Notes: a model not told the origin generated them from the letters alone. Shown: positions 43,552-53,355, counted from the first letter of the stretch. The stretch is 64,000 bases of DNA from Microbacteriaceae bacterium VKM Ac-2855 (GCA_013204985.1 JABMLG010000002.1:744001-808000); one strand, 5' to 3'. Numbers and translations: made by a program.

Positions 43552-44691
43552 ATGAAGATGCCCAAGGTCCCGTCCGCCATCCGCGTTCTCGGCCAGCGAC
43601 CCAAGCCCTCGCCGCTCTCCGAGGACACGGCGCCGATCGCGGTGTCCGCGCAGCTGGCCGCCCAGCGCGGCAGCAGCACCGTCGACAACGCGATCTACAT
43701 GCACGGAAAGCGGGTCTACTCGCCGTCGAGCATCCCGGAGACCCTGCAGATGCTGCAGAAGCTGCCCGATTCGATGGCGTGGATCGGCCTGTACCGGCCG
43801 ACCGAAGACGAACTCTCCTCGCTGGAGGAGGAGTTCTCGATGCATCCGCTCGCGATCGAGGACGCGATCGCCGCGCATCAGCGCCCGAAGCTCGAGCGCT
43901 ACGGGACCGACATGTTCCTGGTGCTGCGGGCGGCGAGCTACTCGGACGCGCGCGAGGAGGTCGATTTCGGGGAGTTGCACCTCTTCATCGGCTCGAACTT
44001 CGTCGTCTCCGTCCGTCACAGCGAGAAGCCCAATCTCGGCCTCGTGCGCCAGCGCATGGAGCACGACCCTGAGATGCTCACCCTCGGCCCCGTCGCGGTG
44101 CTCTACGCGGTGCTCGACGCTGTCGTGGACCAGTATTCGCCCGTCGTCGCCGGACTCGAGAACGACATCGACGAGATCGAGGCGCAGGTCTTCGCGGGAG
44201 ATCCGGGGGTCTCTCGGCGCATCTACGAGTTGAGCCAGGAGGTGCTCGACTTCCAGCGCGCCACGGCGCCGCTCACCGGGATGCTCCAGCGTCTGGTGAC
44301 CGACTTCGCGATCTTCCAGTCGAACGTCGAGCTGCGGCGCTATCTGCGCGACGTCGCCGATCACGTAGCCGTGGTGAACGAGCGCGTGGACGGCTTCCGG
44401 GTGACCCTGCGCGAGATCCTGACCGTGAATGCGACGCTGGTCGCCCAGCGCCAGAACGAGGACATGCAGAAACTCGCCGAAGCGAGCAACAAGCAGAACG
44501 ATGAGGTCAAGCGGATCTCGGCCTGGGCCGCGATCTTCTTGGCACCGACCCTGATCTCGAGCATCTACGGGATGAACTTCGATGTCATGCCCGAATTGCA
44601 TCTCGCGTGGGGCTACTTCGCCGCACTGGGTCTGATGGCCGTATCGAGCGTCACCCTCTACGCCGTGTTCAAGCGCTGGGACTGGTTGTAA
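43552..44691 (+). CDS. CorA-family divalent cation transporter
   Basis: Magnesium/cobalt channel of the CorA family; 379 residues. A long cytoplasmic alpha/beta and helical domain is followed by two C-terminal membrane helices; the pore signature SSIYGMNFDVMPEL ends the first helix (GMN, with MPEL in place of MPEL/MPEH variants). The ATG at 43552 is preceded by GGAGGGA at 7 nt; longer upstream frames overlap sbcD. The N-terminal 60 residues are a charged extension. Mg2+ transport is the family role. Confidence 0.92.
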   Translation: MKMPKVPSAIRVLGQRPKPSPLSEDTAPIAVSAQLAAQRGSSTVDNAIYMHGKRVYSPSSIPETLQMLQKLPDSMAWIGLYRPTEDELSSLEEEFSMHPLAIEDAIAAHQRPKLERYGTDMFLVLRAASYSDAREEVDFGELHLFIGSNFVVSVRHSEKPNLGLVRQRMEHDPEMLTLGPVAVLYAVLDAVVDQYSPVVAGLENDIDEIEAQVFAGDPGVSRRIYELSQEVLDFQRATAPLTGMLQRLVTDFAIFQSNVELRRYLRDVADHVAVVNERVDGFRVTLREILTVNATLVAQRQNEDMQKLAEASNKQNDEVKRISAWAAIFLAPTLISSIYGMNFDVMPELHLAWGYFAALGLMAVSSVTLYAVFKRWDWL

Positions 44692-44784
44692 CGCATCCCC
44701 GTAGCCGGTCGCGGCCCGCCGCTGTCAACACCCTGCGCCGATCCGCTGCGACGCGTACCGTCGCAAGCGACGCAGGAGGTCCGG

Positions 44785-46290
44785 ATGAGGCACGCAGCCG
44801 CCACGACGATGCTGACCGGTTCGATCTGGAGGGCTGCGCACGAGCCGATCCCGAGCGACGAGTTCGAGGTGGGCGCTCACTACGACGATCTGATCGTCGG
44901 AGCAGGGCTGTCCGGCCTCGTGACAGCGCTGATGCTGCAACGCTCCGGCCGCCGCGTCGCGGTTCTGGAGGGTCTGAACGTGGGCGGGGCGGCGACGGGA
45001 GGCAGCTCGGCGAAACTCAGCCTTTTGCAGGGTGAGCATCTCGGGCTCATCCGTGAACACAACACCGCAGCGGTGACGGCGGCGTACGTCGCGAGCAACC
45101 TGGCTGGAATGGGGTGGCTGCTCGAGTATCTGTCGGCGGCCGGGGTGCCCGTCGACCGCCGAACCGCTTACAGCTTCGCGGCGCGACCGGAGGGGGTCGA
45201 GACGCTCCGCAGGGAACACGCCGTCACGCGGGAGTTCGGCTTGGCGACACGGTTCGTCGAGAAGCCGGAGGTCCCCTTTCCCGCGTTCGGTGCAGTGGCC
45301 CTCGACGACCAGGCGCAGTTCGATCCGATGGCGGTGCTGGCAGCATTGGCGGCCGACTTCCGCGCCCTCGGCGGCGTGCTGATCCAGCGCACCCGCGTGC
45401 TCGGGATGCGCGCGAGCTCTCCCGTGCGGGTTCGTACGAGCCGCGGCGAGGTCTCGGCCGATCGCGCCTACCTCCTGACCGGTTCGCCCATCCTCGATCG
45501 GGGCCTGTACTTCGCGAAGCTGACGGCGCACCGCTCCTACCTGGTCGCCTTCCGCCAGGCGTCGGGGATCCCGGACGGGATGTACCTCTCGATCGATGAG
45601 CCCACCCGCTCGTTGCGCGACGTCGAGATCGACGGCGAGCGCCTGCTCCTCGTGGGCGGCAACGGCCACTCAGTGGGCCGTGAAGACTCCGCCCAGCGCC
45701 GGATCGAGGATCTGATCGGTTGGACGCAGCGGCACTTCCCGGGCGCGGAACCGACGGCTGCTTGGGGAGCGCAGGACTACCGGTCGCCCCATCGCGTTCC
45801 CTTCGTCGGCTGGCTGCCGCGAGGCCGCGGCCGTATCTTCCTCGCGACCGGCTACGACAAATGGGGCATGAGCAACGCGGTCGCCGCCGCTCTCACGCTG
45901 ACCGGAGACCTCGACGGTGCTACACCGCCCTGGGCATCGGTGCTGCATCGACGACCGACACTTCCGAAAGCGGTCGCGGAGGGAGCCGGATCCGGGCTCG
46001 CCGTAGCCGAGTGGGCCGCAAAAGGGTGGTGGACAGCGCTGCGTGCGAAGCCGACGCTGCTGAGGGAGGGCGCCGGATCCGTGTCACGGGAGGGTGTACT
46101 GCCCGTCGCGGTGTCGATGATCGACGGGAAGCCCTGCGCGGTCTCGGGCGTCTGCAGCCACCTGGGCGGCGTGGTGAGGTGGAACGATCTCGAGCGTTCG
46201 TGGGACTGCCCGCTGCACGGCTCCCGCTTCGCGCCCGATGGATCGGTGCTGGAAGGCCCGGCGACGCGACCGCTGCCGCCGCGCCGCTGA
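44785..46290 (+). CDS. FAD-dependent oxidoreductase with C-terminal Rieske domain
   Basis: 501 residues. N-terminal DAO-type FAD domain: LIVGAGLSGLVTAL (GAGLSG at 39-44), SSAKLSLLQGEHLG, and the late FAD motif ATGYDKWGMSNAVAA. C-terminal Rieske [2Fe-2S] domain with Cys457-x-His459 and Cys475-xx-His478 (CSH, CPLH). This fusion belongs to a family of soluble redox enzymes of unknown substrate found in several phyla. CAGGAGGT about 5 nt before the ATG is the ribosome site, with TACCGT upstream. Likely its own unit after corA. Confidence 0.88.
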   Translation: MRHAAATTMLTGSIWRAAHEPIPSDEFEVGAHYDDLIVGAGLSGLVTALMLQRSGRRVAVLEGLNVGGAATGGSSAKLSLLQGEHLGLIREHNTAAVTAAYVASNLAGMGWLLEYLSAAGVPVDRRTAYSFAARPEGVETLRREHAVTREFGLATRFVEKPEVPFPAFGAVALDDQAQFDPMAVLAALAADFRALGGVLIQRTRVLGMRASSPVRVRTSRGEVSADRAYLLTGSPILDRGLYFAKLTAHRSYLVAFRQASGIPDGMYLSIDEPTRSLRDVEIDGERLLLVGGNGHSVGREDSAQRRIEDLIGWTQRHFPGAEPTAAWGAQDYRSPHRVPFVGWLPRGRGRIFLATGYDKWGMSNAVAAALTLTGDLDGATPPWASVLHRRPTLPKAVAEGAGSGLAVAEWAAKGWWTALRAKPTLLREGAGSVSREGVLPVAVSMIDGKPCAVSGVCSHLGGVVRWNDLERSWDCPLHGSRFAPDGSVLEGPATRPLPPRR

Positions 46291-46422
46291 TCAGCGCTGG
46301 GAGGTACCGGGCTCCGACTCCGCCTCATCGGAGGCGGCCTCCGCGTCGTCAACGTGCAGGTCAGCGTCCTCGGGCACCGAGAAGTCGCCGAGCGGGTTCA
46401 GGGGTTCGTTGTCGCGGGTCAT
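46291..46422 (-). CDS. 43-residue acidic small protein
   Basis: Minus-strand frame of 43 residues beginning MTRDNEPLNPLGDFSVPEDAD and rich in Asp/Glu/Ala thereafter, with no membrane segment. Support: the frame fills the gap exactly from the end of the Rieske gene to a TAGCGT box placed 6 nt before its ATG, the same leaderless spacing as its neighbours. The stop lies directly after the convergent oxidoreductase stop. Family not recognised. It may belong with the maltokinase gene just upstream on this strand (45 bp away). Confidence 0.6.
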   Translation of the reverse strand: MTRDNEPLNPLGDFSVPEDADLHVDDAEAASDEAESEPGTSQR

Positions 46423-46434
46423 ACTCCGACGCTA
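46423..46434 (-). promoter_or_regulatory. -10 box of the 43-residue protein gene
   Basis: TAGCGT on the minus strand (46429-46434), 6 nt before the ATG at 46422. Confidence 0.45.
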
Positions 46435-46466
46435 GGTCCCCGCACCGAGCGACGGAAGGCCTTGCG

Positions 46467-47858
46467 CTACGAGGCGGCGCTGCGGTGCGCCAACCGAGCG
46501 ATCGCTGCCGTCGGGATGGACAGCCAGGCGGGTCGATTGCGTGCCTCGTAGATGGCCTCGTAGATCGCTTTGTCGATCTCGAATGCGTCGAGCACGGTGC
46601 GGTGCGCACGCAGGTCGTAGCCGGAGCGCGCGATGTAGCCGTCCACGAAGGCGCGGCGTGCTCTGCTCGCCCACTCGGCGGCATCAGAATCCGGATGCTC
46701 CTGAAGATGCGCTCCCGCGGCGTAGTCGAAGGATCGCAGCATCCCGGCCACGTCGCGGAGTGTGACGTCGGGCATCCGTCGCTCGTTCATCGGGCGCAGC
46801 GGCTCGCCCTCGAAGTCGAGCAGCACCCAGCCCCGATCCGGGACGGCGAGCACCTGACCCAGGTGGTAGTCGCCGTGGATGCGCTGCAACGGCGGCCACG
46901 GAGCGGTTTCGGCGGCCGTGAAGACGGCCTCGATGGCCGCGTCGTCCTCCGCGATCTGCGGCACCTCGTCGACGGCGATGGCGTGGCGGCGGCGCATGGT
47001 TCCGACGATCCGGCGCACCGTCTCGGGAGTGGCCTCCTCGGTCTCCATCGCGCCGGCCAGGGTGGCGTGCACCTCAGCGGTCGCCTCACCGAGCGCGTAG
47101 GCCTGGGCGCTGAAGTCCTCGCCGGCCTCGACGGCGTCCAGCGCCACGCGCCAGGCATCGCGGACGCCGGGCAGGAACTCCTGGGCGAAGGCGAGGTGCC
47201 CGTGGGCGCGGCCGGAGGGTTCGCCGGAGTCGTCCCACTCCCCGGTGACGTTACCGACGACGGGCGGAACGAGGGTGCTGCCGGCGGCGTTCAGAGCGGA
47301 CTGCACGGTTACATCAGGGTTGTCGCCGTTGTGCAGGGCGCGGAAGACCTTGCAGATCACGGGCGTGCCGACGGAACCGTCCGCCGTGCGGGTTCGGTAG
47401 ATGATCGAGGTGTTCGACTGCTCTCCGCTGAGCACCCGCGAGGACTCCACGGTATCCACCACGGCGCCGGGTTGCAGGTGCCCCTCGGCGCGCGCGCCCC
47501 CCACGGCGCCGGCCTGGAGGGAGGCGCTGCCGGTGACGATCAACCGGAGGAGCGACTCGGCGAAGGCCGGGTCATGCGGCCCGTCGTAGACCCAGCCGGT
47601 GGGCGTAGTGGTGACGAGCGCCGGTTCGAGCGAGGGCCCGGGTTGTGACCGCAGCGTGAGCGGAACCTGGTACAGAACGGGCAGCGCACCGGCGCGATCG
47701 ATCAGCAGGAAGACCATGATCTCGGCATCCGGGGTGCTGAGGCGCCACAGGCCCTTGACCTCGAGCGTCGGGAGTTTGCCCTTACTGGCGTACCAGCGTT
47801 GGCCCGCCACCCACGGCGTGAGCGCCTCGATGATCTCGGGGATCGACGGCTCCGTCAT
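46467..47858 (-). CDS. mak: Maltokinase
   Basis: Phosphorylates maltose to maltose 1-phosphate for the GlgE glucan pathway; 463 residues. N-terminal cap domain (TPWVAGQRWYASKG, typical of Mak/Pep2) and a kinase-like C-lobe with IHGDYHLGQV (catalytic HxDxxxxQ) and LLDFEGEP. Usually fused to or beside treS; no treS or glgE is in this window, so the partner must lie elsewhere. GAAGGG lies 8 nt before the ATG. Upstream is oligopeptidase B on the same strand, 150 bp away. Confidence 0.88.
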   Translation of the reverse strand: MTEPSIPEIIEALTPWVAGQRWYASKGKLPTLEVKGLWRLSTPDAEIMVFLLIDRAGALPVLYQVPLTLRSQPGPSLEPALVTTTPTGWVYDGPHDPAFAESLLRLIVTGSASLQAGAVGGARAEGHLQPGAVVDTVESSRVLSGEQSNTSIIYRTRTADGSVGTPVICKVFRALHNGDNPDVTVQSALNAAGSTLVPPVVGNVTGEWDDSGEPSGRAHGHLAFAQEFLPGVRDAWRVALDAVEAGEDFSAQAYALGEATAEVHATLAGAMETEEATPETVRRIVGTMRRRHAIAVDEVPQIAEDDAAIEAVFTAAETAPWPPLQRIHGDYHLGQVLAVPDRGWVLLDFEGEPLRPMNERRMPDVTLRDVAGMLRSFDYAAGAHLQEHPDSDAAEWASRARRAFVDGYIARSGYDLRAHRTVLDAFEIDKAIYEAIYEARNRPAWLSIPTAAIARLAHRSAAS

Positions 47859-48007
47859 ACTGGCTGCCCTTCATCGTCGCTGTCCATGCCGGAATCCGTG
47901 CCGGCACGCGGCAGGAGGCGTGGTCGACTTCGACCACTGACCCCCCTCCGAGCGTAGTCCCGGGGAGCCGGCCGATGCCGGGGGTTGCGCCGCGAGTGCG
48001 CCGTCTT

Positions 48008-50167
48008 CTAGTCGTTCTCGGCGGCGGTCCCGGATGCTTCCGCGCGGCCGAGGACGTCGAGGATCCAGGCGTACTCGAACGCGACCTCGCGCCAGCGTTC
48101 GTACCGTCCACTCACTCCGCCGTGGCCGGCCGACATCTCCGTCTTCAGCAGTACCGGCGCCCCGACCTCGCGCAGTCGGGCGACCCATTTCGCTGGTTCG
48201 ACGTAGAGCACGCGTGTGTCGTTCAGGCTGGTGGTGGCGAGGATGCGCGGGTACGTCGCGTCGGCGCGCACGTTCTCGTACGGCGAGTAGGAGCGCATGT
48301 AGGCGTAGACCTCGGGATCATGCAGCGGATCGCCCCATTCATCCCACTCGATCACGGTGAGCGGGAGCGACGGGTCGAGGATCGACGTGAGAGCGTCCAC
48401 GAACGGCACCTGCGCGAGGACGCCGGCGAAGAGTTCCGGAGCGAGATTGGCTACGGCGCCCATCAGCAGGCCGCCCGCCGAACCACCCTGTGCGACCAAC
48501 GTCTGCGGCGTGGTGAATCCGTTCGCGACGAGGTGGCGGGCGCTGTCGACGAAGTCGGTGAAGGTGTTCTTCTTCGTCAGCGTCTTGCCCTGCTCGTACC
48601 AGGCGCGGCCCATCTCACCGCCGCCGCGCACGTGGGCGATGGCGAAGACGACGCCGCGATCCAGCAACGACAGTCGTGCGATCGAGAAGCCGGGATCGAT
48701 ACTCGATTCGTAGGAGCCGTAGCCGTACAGAACCAGGGGCGCGGCCGTCGTACCCGGATCCGCGGCGTCCGCCCGCCAGACCAGCGAGAGCGGGATCCGC
48801 GTGCCATCGGCCGCGATCGCCCACTCGCGCCGCTGCACGTAACGTTCGGGGTCGTAGTCGCCGAGGACGGGTTGCTGCTTCAACACGGTGCGCCGGCCGG
48901 TCTCGACCTCGATCTGCAGAACGGTCGCGGGCGTGACGAAGGAGGTGAACACGACACGGATGCCGGGCTGGTGCCACTCGGGGTTGCCCGAGAGACCGGT
49001 GTCGTACAGCGGCTCGTCGAACGCGATCTCGCGCACGGTCGCGGGCTCCGTGCCGGGTGCGATGTCGAGGAGGCCGATACGGGTCAGGCCCTCCCGTCGG
49101 TAGGAGAGCACCAGGTGCTCGGCGAAGGCGTCGACCCCCTCGAGACGCGTGCCCGGGGTGTGCGGCAGCAGCACGCGGCGCTCGGCGGCCCGGTCGGCGG
49201 GGGTGCGGGTGAGGTCCGCCGACTCGAGGACGAGCTCGAAATCGAGTGCGTTGGAATTGTGCACGACGAGCAGGGTGTCATCACCGTCGATCACGGCGTG
49301 CTCGACCTCGTACTCCACACCCTCGCTGCGGGGCCAGACCGGGCGGAATTCTCCGGTGGGATCGGCGGCGTCGAGCAGCAGCGTCTCGCTCGTGATCTTC
49401 GAACCGACCTCGATCAGCAGGTACTTGCGACTGCGAGTCAGACCGACACCGGTCCAGAACCTCTCGTCGGGCTCGGTGAAGACCACGACGTCGGTGGAGT
49501 CGGTCGTGCCGACCTCGTGCCGCCAGATCGTGTCCGGTCGCCACGAGTCGTCCACCGTGGGGTAGAAGACGTAGCGCGCATCGGCTCCGAAGGTAGCGCC
49601 ACCCCCCGTGCCCTCGATCACGTCGGGCAGGTCGGTGCCGCTGCGCAGATCGCGGATCCGCAGGGTGTATCGCTCGTCGCCCTCCACATCCACTCCGAAC
49701 AACAGGAAGTCGCCGTCCGTGCTGATGTCGAAAGTTCCGAGCGAGAAGAACTCGTGACCCTCCGCTTCGAGATTGCCGTCGAGCACGACCTCCTCGCCGG
49801 GCAAAGATTCGCCATCGGCGATGCTCGGCGGCGTCCAGTCGTCGTCCGCGGCGATCGGCGCACGGCACTGCACGCCGTACTGCTTGCCCTCGAACGAGCG
49901 CGAGAAGTACCACCAGGCGCCCTCTCGCACCGGCACGGAGAGATCCGTCTCCTTCGTGCGCGACTTGATCTCGTCGAAGATCCGCTGTCGCTGACCCGCG
50001 AGATGGCTCAGTTGCGCGTCGGTGAAGTCGTTCTCGGCCTCGAGGTGCGCGATGACGTCGGGACTCTCTTTCTCGCGCAGCCACTCGTAGTCGTCGATGA
50101 CGACATCGCCATGATGGTGGCGCTCGACCGGGACGCGAGGGGCGATGGGGGGAAGGGCTGCGCTCAT
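48008..50167 (-). CDS. ptrB: S9-family serine peptidase, oligopeptidase B-like
   Basis: Cytoplasmic endopeptidase cutting short peptides after basic residues; 719 residues. N-terminal beta-propeller (about 75-420) and C-terminal alpha/beta hydrolase: GGSAGG nucleophile elbow, catalytic Asp in SLNDTRV, catalytic His in SAGHGGVSGR. Sequence RHHHGDVVIDDYEWLREKE at the N-terminus is characteristic of the PtrB branch. TAGGCT lies 6 nt before the ATG. No signal peptide, so it acts inside the cell. Confidence 0.92.
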   Translation of the reverse strand: MSAALPPIAPRVPVERHHHGDVVIDDYEWLREKESPDVIAHLEAENDFTDAQLSHLAGQRQRIFDEIKSRTKETDLSVPVREGAWWYFSRSFEGKQYGVQCRAPIAADDDWTPPSIADGESLPGEEVVLDGNLEAEGHEFFSLGTFDISTDGDFLLFGVDVEGDERYTLRIRDLRSGTDLPDVIEGTGGGATFGADARYVFYPTVDDSWRPDTIWRHEVGTTDSTDVVVFTEPDERFWTGVGLTRSRKYLLIEVGSKITSETLLLDAADPTGEFRPVWPRSEGVEYEVEHAVIDGDDTLLVVHNSNALDFELVLESADLTRTPADRAAERRVLLPHTPGTRLEGVDAFAEHLVLSYRREGLTRIGLLDIAPGTEPATVREIAFDEPLYDTGLSGNPEWHQPGIRVVFTSFVTPATVLQIEVETGRRTVLKQQPVLGDYDPERYVQRREWAIAADGTRIPLSLVWRADAADPGTTAAPLVLYGYGSYESSIDPGFSIARLSLLDRGVVFAIAHVRGGGEMGRAWYEQGKTLTKKNTFTDFVDSARHLVANGFTTPQTLVAQGGSAGGLLMGAVANLAPELFAGVLAQVPFVDALTSILDPSLPLTVIEWDEWGDPLHDPEVYAYMRSYSPYENVRADATYPRILATTSLNDTRVLYVEPAKWVARLREVGAPVLLKTEMSAGHGGVSGRYERWREVAFEYAWILDVLGRAEASGTAAEND

Positions 50168-50179
50168 CCGCCCAGCCTA
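50168..50179 (-). promoter_or_regulatory. -10 box of the oligopeptidase gene (leaderless start)
   Basis: TAGGCT on the minus strand (50174-50179), 6 nt before the ATG. Confidence 0.5.
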
Positions 50180-50232
50180 CGGACTGCACCGTCCGCGATG
50201 CTGCTCACGGTGCCAGCGTGTAGACAGGAGGT

Positions 50233-51759
50233 ATGGCGACAGCGATGCAGACCGAGATCGAGCGCAAGTACGACGTGGACGCGGCGGCCGCGGTACCCGA
50301 TCTGCAGGGTGTCGACCTCGTCGTTTCCAGCGTCGTGCAGCGTCCCGTCTCGATGAAGGCGGTCTACTACGACACCGCCGACCGCGCGCTCACTCGGGGT
50401 CGCATCACGATGCGTCGACGGGTCGGCGGTGAGGACGAGGGGTGGCACGTCAAGCTCCCCGGCGCGAAGGCGCGCACGGAGCTGCACGTGCCCCTCACGC
50501 GCAGCAGCATCGTCCCGGCAGAGGTGCGCGCCCCGGTACTGGCTTTCGTCGGAACGGAACCGCTGCGGAGGATCGCGCGTCTGAACACGACGCGAACGAT
50601 CGTGCGGCTGCTCGACGCGGGCGGTGCGCAACTGGCCGAACTCGCCGACGACCTCGTCGTCGCCGTCGACCTGCGCGATGCGACCGAGCGACGCTGGCGG
50701 GAGTGGGAGGTGGAGCTGAAGGACGGGGCGCCGGGCGGTGATGCAGCGCGAGCGGAACTGCTCGACGCGATCGCTGAACGGCTGAGCGAGGCCGGTGCGG
50801 CACCGGCATCGAGCGTGTCCAAGCTCGCTCGTGCCACCGGCCGCACCGGTACCGAGCGTACGGAGCCGACGCCTCCGGCCGATGGATGCGCAGCGGCGCT
50901 CGCCGCGATCGAAGGGCTTGTCGCGGCCATTCGCTCCGCCGACCCATGGGTGCGCCTGGATACCGACGATGCGGTGCATCGGATGCGGGTACTGACTCGC
51001 CGCTTGCGCAGCGTGTTGGCGGCGTCGCGCTCCGCACTCGACCGGGGCGTCACGGACCCGTTGCGCGTCGAATTGAAGTGGATCGCCGGTCTGCTCGGCG
51101 AGGCTCGCGATGCCGAGGTGGCGCGGTCGAGGATCGAGCAGGTGTTCGCCGACGTCCCCGGCGGCGAGCAGGCTCGCGAGCGCATGACGGCGGAGCTCGA
51201 CGGTCGTTACACTCGGGCGCACCGGATGCTGTTGCGGGCCCTGCGAGGACGCCGTTATCTGGCGTTGCTGACTGCGCTCGATGCGCTGGTCGCTGCGCCA
51301 CCGGTCGTCTCCGAACGATCCACGCGTTCTTTCGTCGCGAAGGCTCTGGCCCGTGAGGCTCGTCGGGTCGGCAGGCTCACGGCCGACGCGGATCGCTCGA
51401 CGGAGGATCGGCACGAGCTGCGCAAGGCTTCGAAGCGGCTGCGCTACGTCGGCGAAGCCCTGGCCGCGACGGCGCCCGATGCGATCCGTAAGCGGGAGAA
51501 GTCGCGCACGGCGCTGGCCGAGGACGCGGCGGATGCGCTGGGGGAGGAGCGCGACGGGTTGGCGTTGTGCAACGAGCTCCTGCTGGGCGCGGCGCGCGCC
51601 CGTCGGGCCCGTGCGGACACGTTCGCCTACGGTGCCGCGTGGGCGAACGCTCGGTCCATCGCGGAGGAGGCCGAGGGCCGTGCCGCGTCGGTAGTCGTCC
51701 GGCTCCGGGACGGCATGCCCCGAGCCGAGTCAGATGCGCTGTCCGCGAACCCGGCCTGA
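50233..51759 (+). CDS. CYTH and CHAD domain-containing protein
   Basis: 508 residues. The N-terminal CYTH domain (about 5-200) opens with the diagnostic EIERKYDV motif and carries the charged tunnel residues of triphosphate-binding enzymes (RITMRRR, WHVKLPG). The C-terminal CHAD domain (about 225-490) is helical with conserved histidines (DAVHRMRVLTRRLRSVL, HELRKASKRLRYVGE) and binds polyphosphate. Role: polyphosphate or triphosphate metabolism or sensing. TAGACA precedes the ATG by 6 nt, and GGAGG lies in the same space. Divergent from the oligopeptidase gene. Confidence 0.9.
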   Translation: MATAMQTEIERKYDVDAAAAVPDLQGVDLVVSSVVQRPVSMKAVYYDTADRALTRGRITMRRRVGGEDEGWHVKLPGAKARTELHVPLTRSSIVPAEVRAPVLAFVGTEPLRRIARLNTTRTIVRLLDAGGAQLAELADDLVVAVDLRDATERRWREWEVELKDGAPGGDAARAELLDAIAERLSEAGAAPASSVSKLARATGRTGTERTEPTPPADGCAAALAAIEGLVAAIRSADPWVRLDTDDAVHRMRVLTRRLRSVLAASRSALDRGVTDPLRVELKWIAGLLGEARDAEVARSRIEQVFADVPGGEQARERMTAELDGRYTRAHRMLLRALRGRRYLALLTALDALVAAPPVVSERSTRSFVAKALAREARRVGRLTADADRSTEDRHELRKASKRLRYVGEALAATAPDAIRKREKSRTALAEDAADALGEERDGLALCNELLLGAARARRARADTFAYGAAWANARSIAEEAEGRAASVVVRLRDGMPRAESDALSANPA

Positions 51760-51798
51760 GATGAACGCGACGGTAACGTTGCGGAAACACCCAGGGGT

Positions 51799-51810
51799 TA
51801 TGTTGTGCAC
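51799..51810 (+). promoter_or_regulatory. -10 box of the Stealth gene (leaderless start)
   Basis: TATGTT (51799-51804), 6 nt, then ATG at 51811. Confidence 0.45.
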
Positions 51811-53355
51811 ATGTCCTCCGTCCGCGCACTTCCCGCCACCGCCATCCGGCCACGCCATTTCGACCGCGACGACGTCGTCGTGCACGAAGGGCTCTTCTCC
51901 CTGGTCAATTCGGCGACGACGCCGCGTTCGGCCTGGTTGCAGGATCTGTTGACCCTGGGTGACGTCCTCGACGCCAGCGGGCTTCCGTACCGACTGATCC
52001 GCGGGAACGACGGCCTTCCCTTCATCGCGGTCGATCGCGCGCTCACGGCAGAACTCACCGAGGTCCTCGCTACCGCCTTCGCGCAGGAGCCGTTCTACGT
52101 GAAGACGCTCGACAAGCGCGGCACTCCGCCCCGCCTCGTCGCGGGCGGGGTCATCGCGCCGTACGCGCGCGCCGCCGCGTTCTCGTTCTTCCGCCCGCGC
52201 GTGTCCGTCAGCGGCTCGTTGCGATACGGCTCGCGCAGCGGAGTCCGCCTCGAGCTCTGGAAGATCGGCACCGACCAGATCACGGCTCCCTCCGAGAACG
52301 TGCTGATGCGCAAGAAGCTCCCGCTCGTGGAAGCCATCGATGACGACGTTCTGCTGTACGGACGCTCCTGGCCCACCTTCGCCGGCATGTTCGAGCCTCT
52401 TGTATCGGACATCCGCTTCGACATCGACATCGTCTTCTCGTGGGTTGACGGAACCGACATCGATTTCCAGCGCGCTCGAGCGGCACGGATGGCGAGCTAC
52501 GTCGTCGGCGAAGGCGACGACGCCCCCGCGCGGTATCGACAGATCGACGAACTGAAATACGCTCTGCGCAGCATCTACATGTACGCGCCCTGGGTGCGGC
52601 ACATCTACATCGTGACCGACTCGCCGCGTCCCCGTTGGCTCGCCGAGCATCCCGACGTGACGGTCGTCCGCAGCGAGGACCACTTCCGCGACCTCTCGGT
52701 GCTGCCGACCCACAACTCGCACGCCGTGGAGAGCCAGTTGCACCGCATCCCCGGGCTCAGTGAGCACTTCCTGTACTCCAACGACGACATGTTCTTCGGG
52801 CGCGCGGTCGATCCTTCGATCTTCTTCTCGCCGGGTGGCGTGACGAAGTTCATCGAAGCGACCACGCGGATCGGGATGGGTCAGTCGGATGCCGCCCGCA
52901 GCGGATTCGAGAACGCTGCCCGCGTCAATCGCGCGCTGCTGCGCGACCGTTTCGGAGCGGTCACGACACGCCACCTCGAGCATGCCGCGACGCCGCTGCG
53001 CAAGTCCGTCATGAGCGAACTGGAGGAGGAGTTCGACGCGGAGTTCCGGGCGACGGCCGCAGCGCGTTTCCGCTCCGCGACGGATATCTCGGTGACGAAC
53101 TCGCTGTACCACTACTACGCACTCATGACGGGTCGTGCGGTCGTGCAGGAGAACTCCACGGTGAAGTACGTCGACACCACCATGCACCAGGGTCTCGCCG
53201 ACATGAAGTCCCTGCTCAAGTCGCGTGGCGTCGACTTCTTCTGCCTGAACGACGGCAGCTTCCCTGAGATCTCCGCCGAGGAGCGCGCCAAGGCGGTCCT
53301 CGACTTCCTCGACGAGTACTTCCCGATCGCCGCACCCTGGGAGCTCGAGGAGTAG
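51811..53355 (+). CDS. Stealth-family capsular polysaccharide phosphotransferase
   Basis: Predicted hexose-1-phosphate transferase building a surface polysaccharide; 514 residues. Stealth regions are in order: CR1 DIDIVFSWVDGTD (about 210), CR2 YRQIDELKYALRSIYMYAPWVRHIYIVTD, CR3 around HFLYSNDDMFFG, and CR4 near the C-terminus (TVKYVDTTMH). The N-terminal 200 residues are an actinobacterial extension. The ATG at 51811 is preferred to the GTG at 51805 because of the 6-nt spacing from TATGTT. No other capsule gene is next to it. Confidence 0.9.
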   Translation: MSSVRALPATAIRPRHFDRDDVVVHEGLFSLVNSATTPRSAWLQDLLTLGDVLDASGLPYRLIRGNDGLPFIAVDRALTAELTEVLATAFAQEPFYVKTLDKRGTPPRLVAGGVIAPYARAAAFSFFRPRVSVSGSLRYGSRSGVRLELWKIGTDQITAPSENVLMRKKLPLVEAIDDDVLLYGRSWPTFAGMFEPLVSDIRFDIDIVFSWVDGTDIDFQRARAARMASYVVGEGDDAPARYRQIDELKYALRSIYMYAPWVRHIYIVTDSPRPRWLAEHPDVTVVRSEDHFRDLSVLPTHNSHAVESQLHRIPGLSEHFLYSNDDMFFGRAVDPSIFFSPGGVTKFIEATTRIGMGQSDAARSGFENAARVNRALLRDRFGAVTTRHLEHAATPLRKSVMSELEEEFDAEFRATAAARFRSATDISVTNSLYHYYALMTGRAVVQENSTVKYVDTTMHQGLADMKSLLKSRGVDFFCLNDGSFPEISAEERAKAVLDFLDEYFPIAAPWELEE

